Below, piece by piece: positions 22,570 to 32,007 of a stretch of DNA of 32,007 nt. The translations under genes and the position numbers were made by a program. Position 1 is the stretch's first letter, and every line of letters begins with the position of its first letter. The DNA lies in contig JABCPU010000663.1 in the NCBI GenBank assembly GCA_016800925.1, forward strand, positions 1-32,007, given 5' to 3'. Source of the DNA: Suillus spraguei. Lineage: Eukaryota > Basidiomycota > Agaricomycetes > Boletales > Suillaceae. The notes under the pieces are model-generated. The model searched no databases, was not told the DNA's origin, and saw nothing but the letters and a program-made list of their open reading frames with translations.

Positions 22570-23640
22570 AAGTGTGAGGCAGCACAATGTGAGGCAACAG
22601 ACTTTGATCCACACATTTTGACTGCCGAACACCGAACCCTGGCAGCCGGCACTCGGGACTTGGGACTCATAACAATGTGAAAGATATGAATTCACATATA
22701 GTGAGTGCCGAACCCCAAACTCCGGCAGCCGGAACTCAGGACTCGGGACTCAGAACAATGTGAAAGATGTGAATTCACATATCATAAATGACGAACTCCG
22801 AACCCCAGCAGCCGGCACTCGGGACTTGGGACTCAGAATAATGTGCAAGTCATTGATCCACACATGTTGAGGGCCAAACTCCGAACCCCGGCAGCCAGCA
22901 GTCAGGACTTGGGACTCAGAACAACGTGAAAGATATTGATTCCCACATGTAAAGTGCCAAATGCCGAATGCTGAACCCCGGAACCCGGAACTTGGCACTC
23001 GGCACTCAGAATCATGTGAAATTTAGTGAGCCACATATGTTGAGGGCTAAACCCCGAACCCCGGCAGCTGGCAGTCAGGACTCAGGACTTAGAACAATGT
23101 GAAAGATACTGATTCCCACATGTAAAGTGCCGAACCCCGAACCCCGGCAGCCAGAACTCGGGACTCGGGACACACAACATTGTGAATGATATAGATGCAC
23201 ACATGTTAAGTGCCGAATGCCAACTGCCGAGCCCCGGCACGCAGAACTCGGCACTCGGCACTCAGAATAATCCACACATGTTGAGTGCCGAACCCTGAAC
23301 CCCGGCAGCTGGAACTCGGGACTCGGGACACACAACATATTGAATGATATTGATGCACACATGTTAAGTGCCGAACGCCGACTGCCGAGCCCCGGCACCT
23401 GGAACTTGGGACTCGGCACTCAGAATAATGTGAAAGTTATTGATCCACATATGTTGAGTGCCCAACCGCGAACCCCGACAGCCTGAACTCGGCACTCACA
23501 ACATTGTGAATAATATTGATGCACACATGTTAAGTGCCGAATGCCGCCAAGCCCCAGAACCTGGAACTCGGCACTCGGCACTCAGACTAATGTGAAAGTT
23601 ATTGATCCACACATGTTGAGTGCTGAACCCCGCACTGTCG
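22570..23640. repeat. Tandem array, about 13 units of approximately 83 bp
   Basis: The anchor CACACATGTTGAGTGCCGAAC recurs near 22610, 22692, 22776, 22859, 22942, 23031, 23115, 23199, 23271, 23354, 23444, 23520 and 23608. Each unit continues CCCCGAACCCCGGCAGC, then GGAACTCGGGACTCGGGACTC, then AATGTGAAAG with an AT spacer. Alternate units resemble each other more closely in places (LTTAAG versus TTGAG anchor forms), hinting at a higher-order dimer. Cys/Ser/Arg-rich frames on the minus strand are artefacts. Confidence 0.8.
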
Positions 23641-23960
23641 CACAGATATCTATTTCGTCTCAAACCTTGATTGCTGAACCCCAAACCATGAAATCTGGTA
23701 GTCCACAATTGTGGGGTTCGGGGTTCGGTACCTAAGATTCATGACTTGCCACTCAGAAATATGTGAGGCAATCTTGCCATTCGGAAGTCGAGTCCCATGA
23801 ATTGAGTCCCAAACTCTAAGTACCATTGCACTCGGGCATTCGCCACTCAGCATTTGGGATTTAGGACTCTACATCCGGATCTTGACATCCAGTCCTCAAA
23901 ATCCGGAACAAAATATTCGGGAGTCAAGACAATCATTTGGACGGAATAAAATATTTTACA
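23640..23960. repeat. Degenerate repeat flank with AGTCCACAATTGTGGGGTTC block
   Basis: It contains the same conserved block as 12255 and 19485 (GGTAGTCCACAATT, then GGTTCGG, then GACTTGCCACTCAG, then TGTGAGGCAAT), then a run of related GACTC/CACTCGG words to the end of the next gene. No coding frame. Confidence 0.5.
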
Positions 23961-23983
23961 TCATGTATGAAATGAAGACCATT

Positions 23984-24783
23984 CTAATCTAAACACAGTG
24001 AAGAGGACTCCACTCCCCTGCCTCTCTTCAATCTCTGTAGCATGTCAGTGTACATCTTCACCTCTGCCATCTTCTCATGGATACCCTCATCTTGCTCCTC
24101 CATCAATGCTACCAGGCGTGCTCGAATCATCTTAAGTCCCATCACTGATGGGCCTGATGAGTCATTTACCTCAGGAAGAACCAAACCATCATCCTCAACT
24201 CCATTTTCCATCCAATGCTGGTAGTGAACGACACAGGACCTCATGATCTGACCCCATTGCCATGGTTCATTCGGAATTTCGGTGTGTCCCATCCACCATG
24301 GAGTATCATAGCTGGAAATAATCTGGGATGGATGTCCCAGAGCTGCGACATCATCAAACTGACATAGGTGGGATGAAAAGATGTGGTCTGGAACAGTATT
24401 CCAGGTGAGCATGGGATACAATGTCAGGACATGAGCGATGGGGCTTGGAACAACAGAAACGATGTTCCTTGCAGCTGAGTACTGCAGGAGTGGCGTAACA
24501 AATGCCTGTTGGAAATCTCAGCATTGCCCAAAAAAGTCAGCCGGTCATCCGGTAATCAGTCACTTACATTGATCTCCCATTGCAACCCGGCTTTAAAGTA
24601 CATGATCCGGGCAGAAGAGGGAGGGTTGTTAGCAGCCTCCATCTGATATTGAGAGATACATGTGCGGATGCACGATGCAGCCATATTCAAAGTACAAGAA
24701 ATATCTTGAAGGTTCAGCTTCATGGGTTGCCAGTGATGTCCAGTATTTGGAGTGCCAGATGTGGATGCAGGAGTTTCAGGCAT
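23984..24783 (-). CDS. Unrecognised two-exon gene, KDZ-element associated
   Basis: Exon 1 is 24783-24568 and exon 2 is 24505-23984. The 62-nt intron has a perfect GTAAGT donor and CAACAG acceptor, in phase 0. The product is 245 residues and fully open without any frameshift, unlike its neighbours. The N-terminus is Ser/Thr/Pro-rich and is followed by a Cys-containing helix (SCTLNMAASCIRTCISQY). The middle is rich in Trp and His (TPWWMGHTEIPNEPWQWGQ). The C-terminus is a charged helix, probably coiled coil (ARLVALMEEQDEGIHEKM). No signal peptide or membrane segment is seen. It is on the same strand as the transposase, 171 bp downstream of its stop, and 1.6 kb from the dioxygenase, convergent with it. 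Function unknown; an accessory protein of the element is inference from position. Confidence 0.6.
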
Positions 24784-24954
24784 GGCTAATGCAAGAGTGT
24801 GATGCTGGGAATGACACTGACAGATGGTGAAGAGCTGATGATATGAGTCACTGATGGATGGATTAGAGATTCAAACTCCGACATGGGCTGACCCGGACAA
24901 TTCCCGGGACTCAATGTTTGGGTGTCAAATATGCGTTTCATCAGCAAAACAAAT

Positions 24955-27900
24955 TCATTCATGTGCACCATCGATCAACGAGGGCTGCAGGTCTTGAAAT
25001 GCTGCCTGTGCATCCTGAGCTAAGGAATACATTTGAGACTGCCTTCCGGCATAGCATGCATGACCCGGAAGTTGTTTTCAACAATGATTCCTGCATCCGG
25101 GCACCCCATTGTGTTGCCTTCCACAAGAAAAAGTTGCACGTCCAATCCATCTCTGATTGCACCAATGATATTTCTTCCATCCATCGATCCCGTAGTGCCT
25201 TTGCCCGAAGCCAATGAACTCGGTAAACTTGGGATGGGTCCTGTCAGCTCACCACGGAATATATCAAGCATGCCTGAACTCACATTCCTCATTCCACAAA
25301 TTTTCTGGACCCTCCATGTCGACTTCCACTGACCAGAACCAAGCGAGGGACTCATTTTGCTGACCTCGGGCGTTTGGATTGCCGATGGCAGTGCTGATTT
25401 TGAGCTGCTCGCGAAGCAGGGGTTTGTATTTCTGAAGCTGGTCTGGCCCCGGCTCAAGTTGTATCATTTGCTTCCTGGTTTTTGTATATATACTGGCATG
25501 TAGGGATACTGCCTGCTGCACTGATGTCACCTGGGACCACACTCGAGTTTTTAGGGCTTGATATTTGGCTTGCCTAACTGTTGTTCGGAACAGGATAGCC
25601 TTGTTGCACCAAGTGAATGCGGAGATTGTGCAGGGCATCATTGGCCTGCCCTTCACAAAGCGACATCTCCAACGGAATCAGATCCTCTGCCATACAGCGT
25701 CTGCAATGTTCAACCCCGAGGTTTGATGGCAATGGAATTATGGTGAGCTCAGGGAGTTTGTCCATGCATCAGATGTCTCGGTGAAATCTGCCGCGTCATC
25801 ATCGATATCATCAAGAATATCTATGTTCAAGTCGTCAGGATCGTCATCTGCATCAAATCCCTCTCCCAGATGCGTAAGAGCAGACCGAGTGAATTCATCT
25901 ATCTGGCCTTGGATACGATTGCGTTGCCGGCGATATCTAATCTCTGTGTCTCCATCGATCGTCTTCCAATTCTGCGGACCTCGATGAGCAATGCAATTTG
26001 AGCCTCTTCAATTGCCAACCCAATGGATATCCATGTTGCCACAGATCTGCGAGAGGGTGCTGCATGACGGGCATTACCCGCTTCTAGTAGTCTAAGCTCA
26101 ATCTCCTTTTTGCTTGGTGCTAAGTGCAAAATGAATGCGGAGCTCCACGGAGACAAAGAATGTTAACTTACCCTTCTTGATATTATTTCATATAATCCAT
26201 CGCCACAGGATCCCTGATTCTCTTGGACTGAGCGACCATCTCACTGGCTAACCATTGTGTCTTTAAATTGCCGGGTGCAGCATCATCAGTCTGTCGAAAG
26301 CCTTGCCACTTGTCGGCGATGCCATTCTTTCGCCAGCTTGTATTTCCGGCAAAGAGTCCTTTTCATGCGGATCATCTTGCAGAAATTGGAATCGTTCATC
26401 TGATAATCAAGACATTCCTTTTGGTGTGGGGATGACATTCCCGAGCAGCAGGGGAAATCAGGTTGAGACGCGCCCATAGGGTCTCCATGATCTCTCCATC
26501 AATCCGGCCAATGCCTTCAATAAAATTCGAAGCATATTGGACATAGCAACTGTCCTGATGTCCATGCACATGCCACAACCCGATTCCAGGAATGATGGTC
26601 AGTTCCGGTACCATGTCAAGGTATCGGCTTCGATCCACCCGAACACGAAAGTGCTTGTTGTATTGACAATTGATGTCATAGAAGGTGGCAGCCCTGGTAA
26701 TGCCTTCCATGTTGTGCTGGGCAGCCTCACAAAGGCATAGTCCATGTTCATTTGTCTGCAAATGATGCATGGTCAACTAGTGAATGTCGATGGCATGTTT
26801 GGCTTGCCTTTCCCCTTTCTGAAAATCAACCATCGAGTGAGGGAAAAAGCACCCGTGCCAGGCGCAGGCAACTCCCCAATTCCTGTGGACTCGAGCTTGT
26901 GCCGCACGCATTTGCTTGATTGACCGCCTGGTGATTGTTGCAGCTCAATTTTTCCACCGTGTCAGCAGCCTCCGCAAGATGCATTTATACCTGTCCTTTC
27001 CGACCATGAATCCAAGCCCATCTGAAAGCCACACTTCATCGAGGGGATTAATGGGATGCAGGTGTTCAGCTTTGAAATTTCCGTCCATCACAAATGACCG
27101 GGTGTATTTCCAGCTTGGAGTTCTTATCATCGCCGAGTTCACTTCGGTATTGAACATGACTCACTCATCAAGTGATTCATCCCCTGACAAAGATACATTA
27201 ATCCCAGGCTGAGGACATGCCGGGCAAAATAATGCAAGATCTCCTGCGTTCGGGATGTCAGAACGATGGCCATAGCCATGCCATTTCATGGTCTTCAACT
27301 GCCTCCACTGTCGAGCGACTCTCATGAGCTCTCTGTATCGATCCTTGCCATGGCCTGTGTCAACATAATGTCCTTTAGATGAAGCACAAATAGCATTACC
27401 GGAACAAGGTGTGGAAACATGCTCGAGGTCATTCGCCGGAGCTTACTGTAATAGTTCATTGCGGAGGTGCCGCATTCAAGGTTGTCCAATAGAAAATCAT
27501 CCAGCACTCTGAAGGTAAACACGGTCTTTGGCCTGTTAAACGATGCAGGGAAAAATCCATGCCGAAACATTTGAATGTCCGACTCATGGCATTTGGACAA
27601 TCACAGCATCGAACCTCGAGGCGGTGAACTCCGGACTTGTCAACGATGACCATGGTGTTTTCCTTCAGCTGGAATCAGGTCCCGACACAGACGGAAGATC
27701 TTCGGGCTCAAGCTGGTCTTCAGGTTCATCTCCTTCGAACAAATCCCACCTATCTGTGAGCACCGGACATTGCTTGCCATCATGCCTGAGGTGTATGGTG
27801 AGTCCGACATGAGCGAGACAACTCCGCTCGAAGAATTGACCATTCCATTGACTGATCCAGTGGAAAGGATTGCAATGATGTTGACTCCTGCAACAGCCCG

Positions 27901-28250
27901 TGCAATAGAGAGGCTCGCCAAGACAATCTTGACATTTGTAGACCCCATCCTGGTTGCAGATGATGCATCTCCTGTCTTCTGGTGGAGCTTCTCATCCAGG
28001 AGGTGATGCAGATATGATTCCTGCCTTGGCAGCCATTGCCTGAGGTAGTCATTTTGACTCTGCATTTTTTATATTGAGCTATAGTTTGAATGACACTCCA
28101 ACATTTAACATGAACTTGCCATGGTTTTTGGGAGTTGCAATGGCTCAATGAGCCTTGGTCTTGCTCATAAGTATTGTCAGGAAAGTCATCCCAAGGAGGT
28201 GGTGCCTGAACAGGCTGAAGTGTTGGTGATTCTGGGGGAGAGTGAGGCAT
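24955..28250 (-). CDS. KDZ-superfamily transposase with CxC2 cysteine cluster
   Basis: A DDE-type transposase of the KDZ class, predicted to cut and join element ends. Exons: 28250-28116, 28059-27400, 27343-27165, 27122-26172 (perhaps with one more intron near 26750-26800), 26119-25284, 25227-24955. The introns are 56, 56, 42, 52 and 56 nt with GT-AG ends. The N-terminus has QNDYLRQWLPRQESYL, then the CxC2 cluster (27990-27720): CIIC, KCQDC, YCTGCC, PFHWISQWNGQFF. Next come NRPKTVFTF...LDDFLLDNLE, CPACPQPGIN and KLSCNNHQAVNQAN. The catalytic core (26700-26420) has FYDINCQYNKHF, HVHGHQDSC and EGIGRIDGEIMETLWARLN. The C-terminal helical part has IEEAQIALLIEV, LPSNLG, EGQANDALH, NARGQQNESLAWFWS and YRVHWLRAKALRDRW. 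About 15 single-base shifts occur, most at short homopolymers, and no substitution-type stop is certain. It is either a young pseudogene or error-laden sequence. Confidence 0.8.
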
Positions 28251-28609
28251 GGACCTGTAGGCTCATCGTCTTGTGCTTGCAAGTGGGACCTTGACCCAAA
28301 TCTTTCTACCTTTGCTGCCCCTTGCTTCTACCCTGTGGGATTTTTGCAATGGGGTGCATCTACCTATCTTCATCTTATTTTCTAATGCTAATTTTGCAAG
28401 CAAAGCATCTGCTCAGGTGGAATGAATTTTTATTACATTGTGGTGTCATACAGTCCTGCCGACTCATTACAAATTTATGTCCATTTATGGCTTCGGGACC
28501 AATATAGCTCAATTAAGCTACTGTTAGGTTTTTGTCAAAGATCACTTCTGACAATTCGTTCATACTTCCACCTTGCTTATCCTCAGCCCATTCTCCAATT
28601 TGATTCACC
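28251..28609. promoter_or_regulatory. Divergent intergenic region between transposase and partner gene
   Basis: 359 bp separate two head-to-head start codons, so both promoters must lie here. It is moderately AT-rich with pyrimidine-rich tracts. A symmetric TAGCTCAATTAAGCTA lies at about 28505. No clear TATA box was picked out. The shared-promoter role is inferred from arrangement only. Confidence 0.4.
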
Positions 28610-30393
28610 ATGGCAAGGACGGGTCATTCCACTCACTCAACTTCCGGCAGAAATAGGGCACGTCAACCACAGACACAGAAGCTCACGGAAAACGAAATTT
28701 CGGAGTTGAAGAACTACCTTCCTGAGTGGACCGTGGCCAAAAGGGGTGAGAAGGAGGGGTTTTCACTGCAATTGCCAGGGCAGCCAGGTTGTTTGCTCCT
28801 AAAGTCGACCAAGGACAATGGAAAAAGAGGAAGCAGGTGATGTGTCTTCGTTGTGTTGAAAAACTACAATTTTAACATCTTATTCTTCCATCAACTCTCA
28901 GATGTATAAGACTTGGTTGTTCAACAACAAGAAAAGGAAGGAAAGGAAGGACATGATAAAGTATGGGAGGAAATGGACGCCTAGGATGGTGGTCTACCAG
29001 CAGAAGCGCGAAGAGGTGCTAAAGAGGATTGAGGATGAGTCCGGGGCAAAGCTGGAGATCCCGTATGTTCAAACATTATCAGGGGGCTGTGAAGAGAGTC
29101 ATGGCTGAATTGGACGATGACAGTTGGAGAAGGCAAAAGAAACAGCGGAAGAATGGTCAAACAGCTTTCCTCCTCTGGAGATACAAGCAGAAGTTGCTCG
29201 TAAGAAGAGACTGGCATATATGGAGCACTTTTCGAAAGAGATGTGGAGGCAATGCGGGATGAGAGTTTTTGTGTTGTCAGCTTGGAAGAATGAACAGGGA
29301 GAGGTTCTGTTCAGGATGTAAGTCAATTGTGTCCGTCATCACCGATCTTGGATCTCAATATATGTGTGCAGGCATGATGATATGAGGCATTAGGAGATGG
29401 GGACAGCTTCATGAAGACAAAGGACTGGGAGGACATTGAGCCAGTATGGCAGGAGTACGCCCAGGAACAGTTCAGTGAGTGTTTGAACTTTGGATGCAAG
29501 AATGAATTCATTGATCATCACAATCATAGGTGCCGGGGTACAGGACAGAGGACGACAGGTGAAGGGAGGTCGCAAAAGAGTCAGAAAACCAGCTTTCAAC
29601 TCGACATGATGGAATGGGATGCCGTTGCTTCCAGACATCACAGAAACAAAACTTGAGGAGAAGAAAGCCATAGTCAGGGTGTTTCTTATATCGCACTACA
29701 GTGAGTCTTTCATGGCAACATCCGAGATGTTGCTGAATGCATGGACACAGGAATATGTTCCGGAATGACAAGGCTGTCATGCCATGGAGTGCCCTCGTAC
29801 AAAGTAAGGATGACTTTGTGGCAAGGAAGTATCTTCTGGTGGATATTGACCTGAAGGAGCCTTCGAAGTTGCAAAACTGGGACACGACGGCCTTGCTCAA
29901 TTTCTGGTATGCTCAGCAGGAAACAGGAAAAGATTCAACATTCCTGTTCAAAGCATGGAAGAACAAAGATGGGGACATGGTACAATCTGTGGTATCCGGC
30001 AAGTCGCCATCTGTTTGACTCGTAAAGTGAGAATGCAGAAGAGTGGAACTCTCCGGAGGCCCTGGGATCCATCAACTGAAGCCGAGAGTGATACCGACAG
30101 TGATACTCATGACAAGGAGGATGACATTGATGATGACTCGGCTGACGTTGATCCCCGCTGAAGAAACCCAGATGAATAGCACATCATCTCAGCACCCAAG
30201 GAGACAGAAGTTCCGGTTCAATGCCGGAGCCTCGCCCCAGGCCGGCCAAGGCAGATGCACTTTTGACATCACGGATGGGCGACCTCCTGGCCGGGTGACT
30301 GAGGAAGTGGAAGAGAGGAACACATCGCCGAACCAAGGAGTATACAGGGCAAGAAAGCTGTCATTGAACCATCTGCAAGGACCACCCGGATAA
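28610..30393 (+). CDS. KDZ-element partner protein, HTH/homeodomain-like N-terminus
   Basis: Likely four exons: 28610-28836, 28902-29317, 29372-29700, 29751-30393. The introns are 65, 54 and 50 nt (GTGATG, GTAAGT and GTGAGT donors; CTCAG, TGCAG and ACACAG acceptors). The N-terminus has TENEISELKNYLPEW, then WKKRKQ across the first splice, then TWLFNNKKRKERKD, a basic segment recalling the WFxN-type recognition helix of homeodomains. Then come EEWSNSFPPLEIQAEVARKK, a CGMRVFVLSAWKNEQGEVLF block, DWEDIEPVWQEYAQEQF, DDFVARKYLL, KLQNWDTTALLNFWYAQQ and an acidic tail with Asp runs. I recall similar hypothetical proteins in TE-rich Agaricomycetes but no named domain. About eight one-base shifts interrupt the frames, most at short homopolymers. 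The 3' end is uncertain (30160 or 30393). Divergent pairing with the transposase suggests one transposition unit. Confidence 0.6.
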
Positions 30394-30539
30394 GTCTCAA
30401 AAGCCGGTAGAGAGTACACTTCGAGTAACCAGGGCAAGGGGAAGGAAATAATAATGTACATATACCAAACTGCCCCCATGTTTACCACATTTTCATCATT
30501 TGTCACACTTCTTAAAACACAGTGTCCCACTTCCAAAAT

Positions 30540-30918
30540 GTTGAATCCTAAGCACCGAGTTCCGGACGATCCCGATCACCGGAGGTCCGGCACCCAAGTA
30601 TCAATCATTGGTAGTTGGTATTAGAGATTAGGGTTTGTGCATCATCTAAAATACATTGGAACTGTCATTGATATACATGAAAAATTCAGTGGTTCACATG
30701 ATTTAAGTATGTGAATGAAAATCCAAATATCACGAAACCCGATCACCGAGTTCCGGATGAATCCCAATCACCGAGCTCCGGACCCCGGGAATCAATAATT
30801 GGCTGTTGGAATGGGACAATTGGGTGTGTGCATCATCTAAAATCAATTGGAAATGTCATTGTTATACATGAAAAATTCAGTGGTACATGATGTAAGTATG
30901 TGAATGAATATCCAAATA
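30540..30918 (+). repeat. Two tandem copies of an approximately 187-bp unit
   Basis: Copy 1 is about 30548-30733 and copy 2 about 30738-30918. Each has ATCACCGAGTTCCGGA, a TCAATNATTGG block, GTGCATCATCTAAAAT, ATGTCATTG, ATACATGAAAAATTCAGTGG and AAGTATGTGAATGAA. Copy 2 ends at the stop codon of the next gene, so the unit may carry its polyadenylation region. CCGAGTTCCGGA words recall the repeats at 20365-20852. Confidence 0.7.
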
Positions 30919-30919
30919 T

Positions 30920-31933
30920 TTACATATGGGGTTGATCATCACACTTTTCAATGAGGGTATCTAATACAAGCAGCAATTCAGAGCTCATCTGTTTGGCCCT
31001 TTGCAACCTCCGGAGGTCCATATCAGCTCTTCTGAGTTTGTCGGATGTGTCAGCCCAAGCCACTCGGAATGGTCGGTCGGCCTCGAGGAGTTGATGTACG
31101 GTAGGCTCCGGAAGATGGCCATGACGCTGTTGGTAATGGTCCAGGCGATCCAGAATTGATTCAACTTCAAGAAAATTAGCAGAAAGATACATGATGAACA
31201 ATTAAATACTCACATTCTGTTTGATCATATGACCCTAGGGGCATGAACTCCCTAAGCATGGCACGCAGGTCTTCATTGCTGAGTTCCGGTATGGGGGACT
31301 GACATTTAGGAGGTGTTGCATGTGCTTGGGACATCACATCAACAATAAAAATGAGATTGTATGAGTGAACTCACCTGGAATTGCTATTCCTGGGATAGCC
31401 GGAGCATCAGTCTCAACATCAGCACATTCCGGTGCTTCATCACAATCAATAAGATCATCATCAGGCCCTAGGTACAAGTCCGGATCGTTGAACAAAGGCA
31501 GTTCCTCAGGCTGAGCCGGGCATAAATGATCTGGATGGATTGAATGAACATCCACAGTTGGACTATCTAAATGTGAAGTGAGAAACCTACCAGAAACTGC
31601 ATCCAAGACATCCGGAACACCTGATGACCCAGAATCATAGTCGATCTCATCATCCGGCCCAAGGTATACATCTTCACTTGGATCTAATAAATGTCCAGTC
31701 AATTGTAAGATACTCAAAGCAACACATACCTGATGAAATCCGGGACTCAGTCTCATCATCCGGCCCAAGGTATACATCATCCAGTGCATCTGGTCCATCT
31801 CCGGTCAATTGAGAGCTGTACTGAAAGCACAACATACCTAGTGAAATCCGGGACTCGGTTGATCATCCACATCCATTGAGTTGTATTCAGTGACCGGAGG
31901 TTCATAAAATCTGACTGCTGGTTGAGATCTCAT
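30920..31933 (-). CDS. Unrecognised six-exon gene: acidic repeats plus C-terminal coiled coil
   Basis: Exons: 31933-31838, 31789-31730, 31683-31591, 31530-31375, 31324-31214, 31164-30920. The introns are 48, 46, 60, 50 and 49 nt, all phase 1 with GTATGT, GTAGGT or GTGAGT donors. The product is about 253 residues. The acidic N-terminal half repeats YLGPDDE three times (twice VYLGPDDE, once LYLGPDDD), partly through a tandem duplication of exon and intron. The C-terminal exon encodes a charged helical segment (FESILDRLDHYQQRHGHL, LRRADMDLRRLQRAK) likely to form a coiled coil. Exon 1 as given runs into a TAG; one extra C in a CC pair at about 31856 would bring it into frame with exon 2. Apart from that the gene is clean. 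No known family was recognised. Its place beside the transposase pair suggests it belongs to the same element. Confidence 0.55.
31641..31855 (-). repeat. Tandem exon-intron duplication within the gene
   Basis: Two about 105-bp units run from CATCCGGCCCAAGGTATACATC to GAAATCCGGGACTC. Each contains the VYLGPDDE codons and the following GTATGT intron. A third, diverged unit (about 31450) has kept the codons but not the intron. Confidence 0.7.
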
Positions 31934-32007
31934 GATGTCTGATCAACTGATCAAACTGATTGATAACTGATAACTTCGAAGTTCAACACATGGGCTGGCA
32001 ACGGCGA

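Noticed and set aside
22570..23640. CRISPR-like regular repeats
   Set aside because: The intervals between anchors are themselves repeated rather than unique, and the intron-containing genes show a eukaryote.
22473..23708. Cys/Ser/Arg-rich minus-strand frames
   Set aside because: They repeat with the 83-bp array and lack any independent gene signal.
24955..28250. Simple call of dead transposase pseudogene
   Set aside because: The indels favour homopolymers while splice sites and motifs are intact, so inactivation cannot be concluded from this sequence alone.

Overview
The window looks like a transposon-dense, partly heterochromatic stretch of a mushroom-forming basidiomycete (Agaricomycetes). 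Three things point there. The genes have many very short introns (about 42-65 nt) with GTRNGT donors. A polyporopepsin-type aspartic protease relic is present. A KDZ transposase lies next to a TET/JBP-type dioxygenase, a pairing described as expanded in basidiomycete genomes. I see no ordinary housekeeping gene, tRNA, rRNA or CRISPR array.

Left part (1-10.5 kb): remains of a Ty3/Gypsy-like, apparently gag-only LTR retrotransposon, here called family Y (LTR about 0.95 kb, TG...CA). It has a leader, a gag gene at 2122, about 1.3 kb of eroded sequence without recognisable pol, and an antisense multi-exon gene (5324-4062) with a Zn2Cys6-like cysteine pattern just before the 3' LTR. A second long-terminal-repeat family, X, is inserted in it repeatedly. 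Further Y LTRs and leader pieces follow to 10.46 kb. There Y sequence abuts a broken aspartic protease gene (10.46-11.04 kb).

Middle part (11-20.9 kb): no intact gene. It holds two copies of a GGTGGGCC-type minisatellite (11.45-11.9 and 19.85-20.29 kb), degenerate repeats built from a few recurring words, and a large inverted repeat (12.6-13.16 kb). Nested solo LTRs (X interrupted by Y, itself interrupted by X) span 13.2-16.2 kb. A 1.2-kb AT-rich element with about 140-bp terminal inverted repeats lies at 16.2-17.4 kb. Beyond that are an unassigned AT-rich stretch and a tandem 145-bp repeat.

Right part (20.9-32 kb): five spliced genes that probably belong to one KDZ-type DNA transposon or a co-mobilised gene island. 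They are a TET/JBP-like 2-oxoglutarate/Fe(II) dioxygenase (+, 21.03-22.35 kb), an unknown two-exon gene (-, 24.78-23.98 kb) and the KDZ transposase with a CxC2 cysteine cluster (-, 28.25-24.96 kb). A divergently transcribed partner gene follows (+, 28.61-30.4 kb), then an acidic/coiled-coil gene (-, 31.93-30.92 kb). A 13-unit tandem array of about 83 bp separates the dioxygenase from the others. Splice sites and protein motifs are well kept. The transposase and its partner nevertheless carry many single-base frameshifts, most of them at short homopolymers, so sequencing or assembly error is a serious alternative to decay. The dioxygenase seems to have lost its 2-oxoglutarate-binding arginine by a CpG transition.
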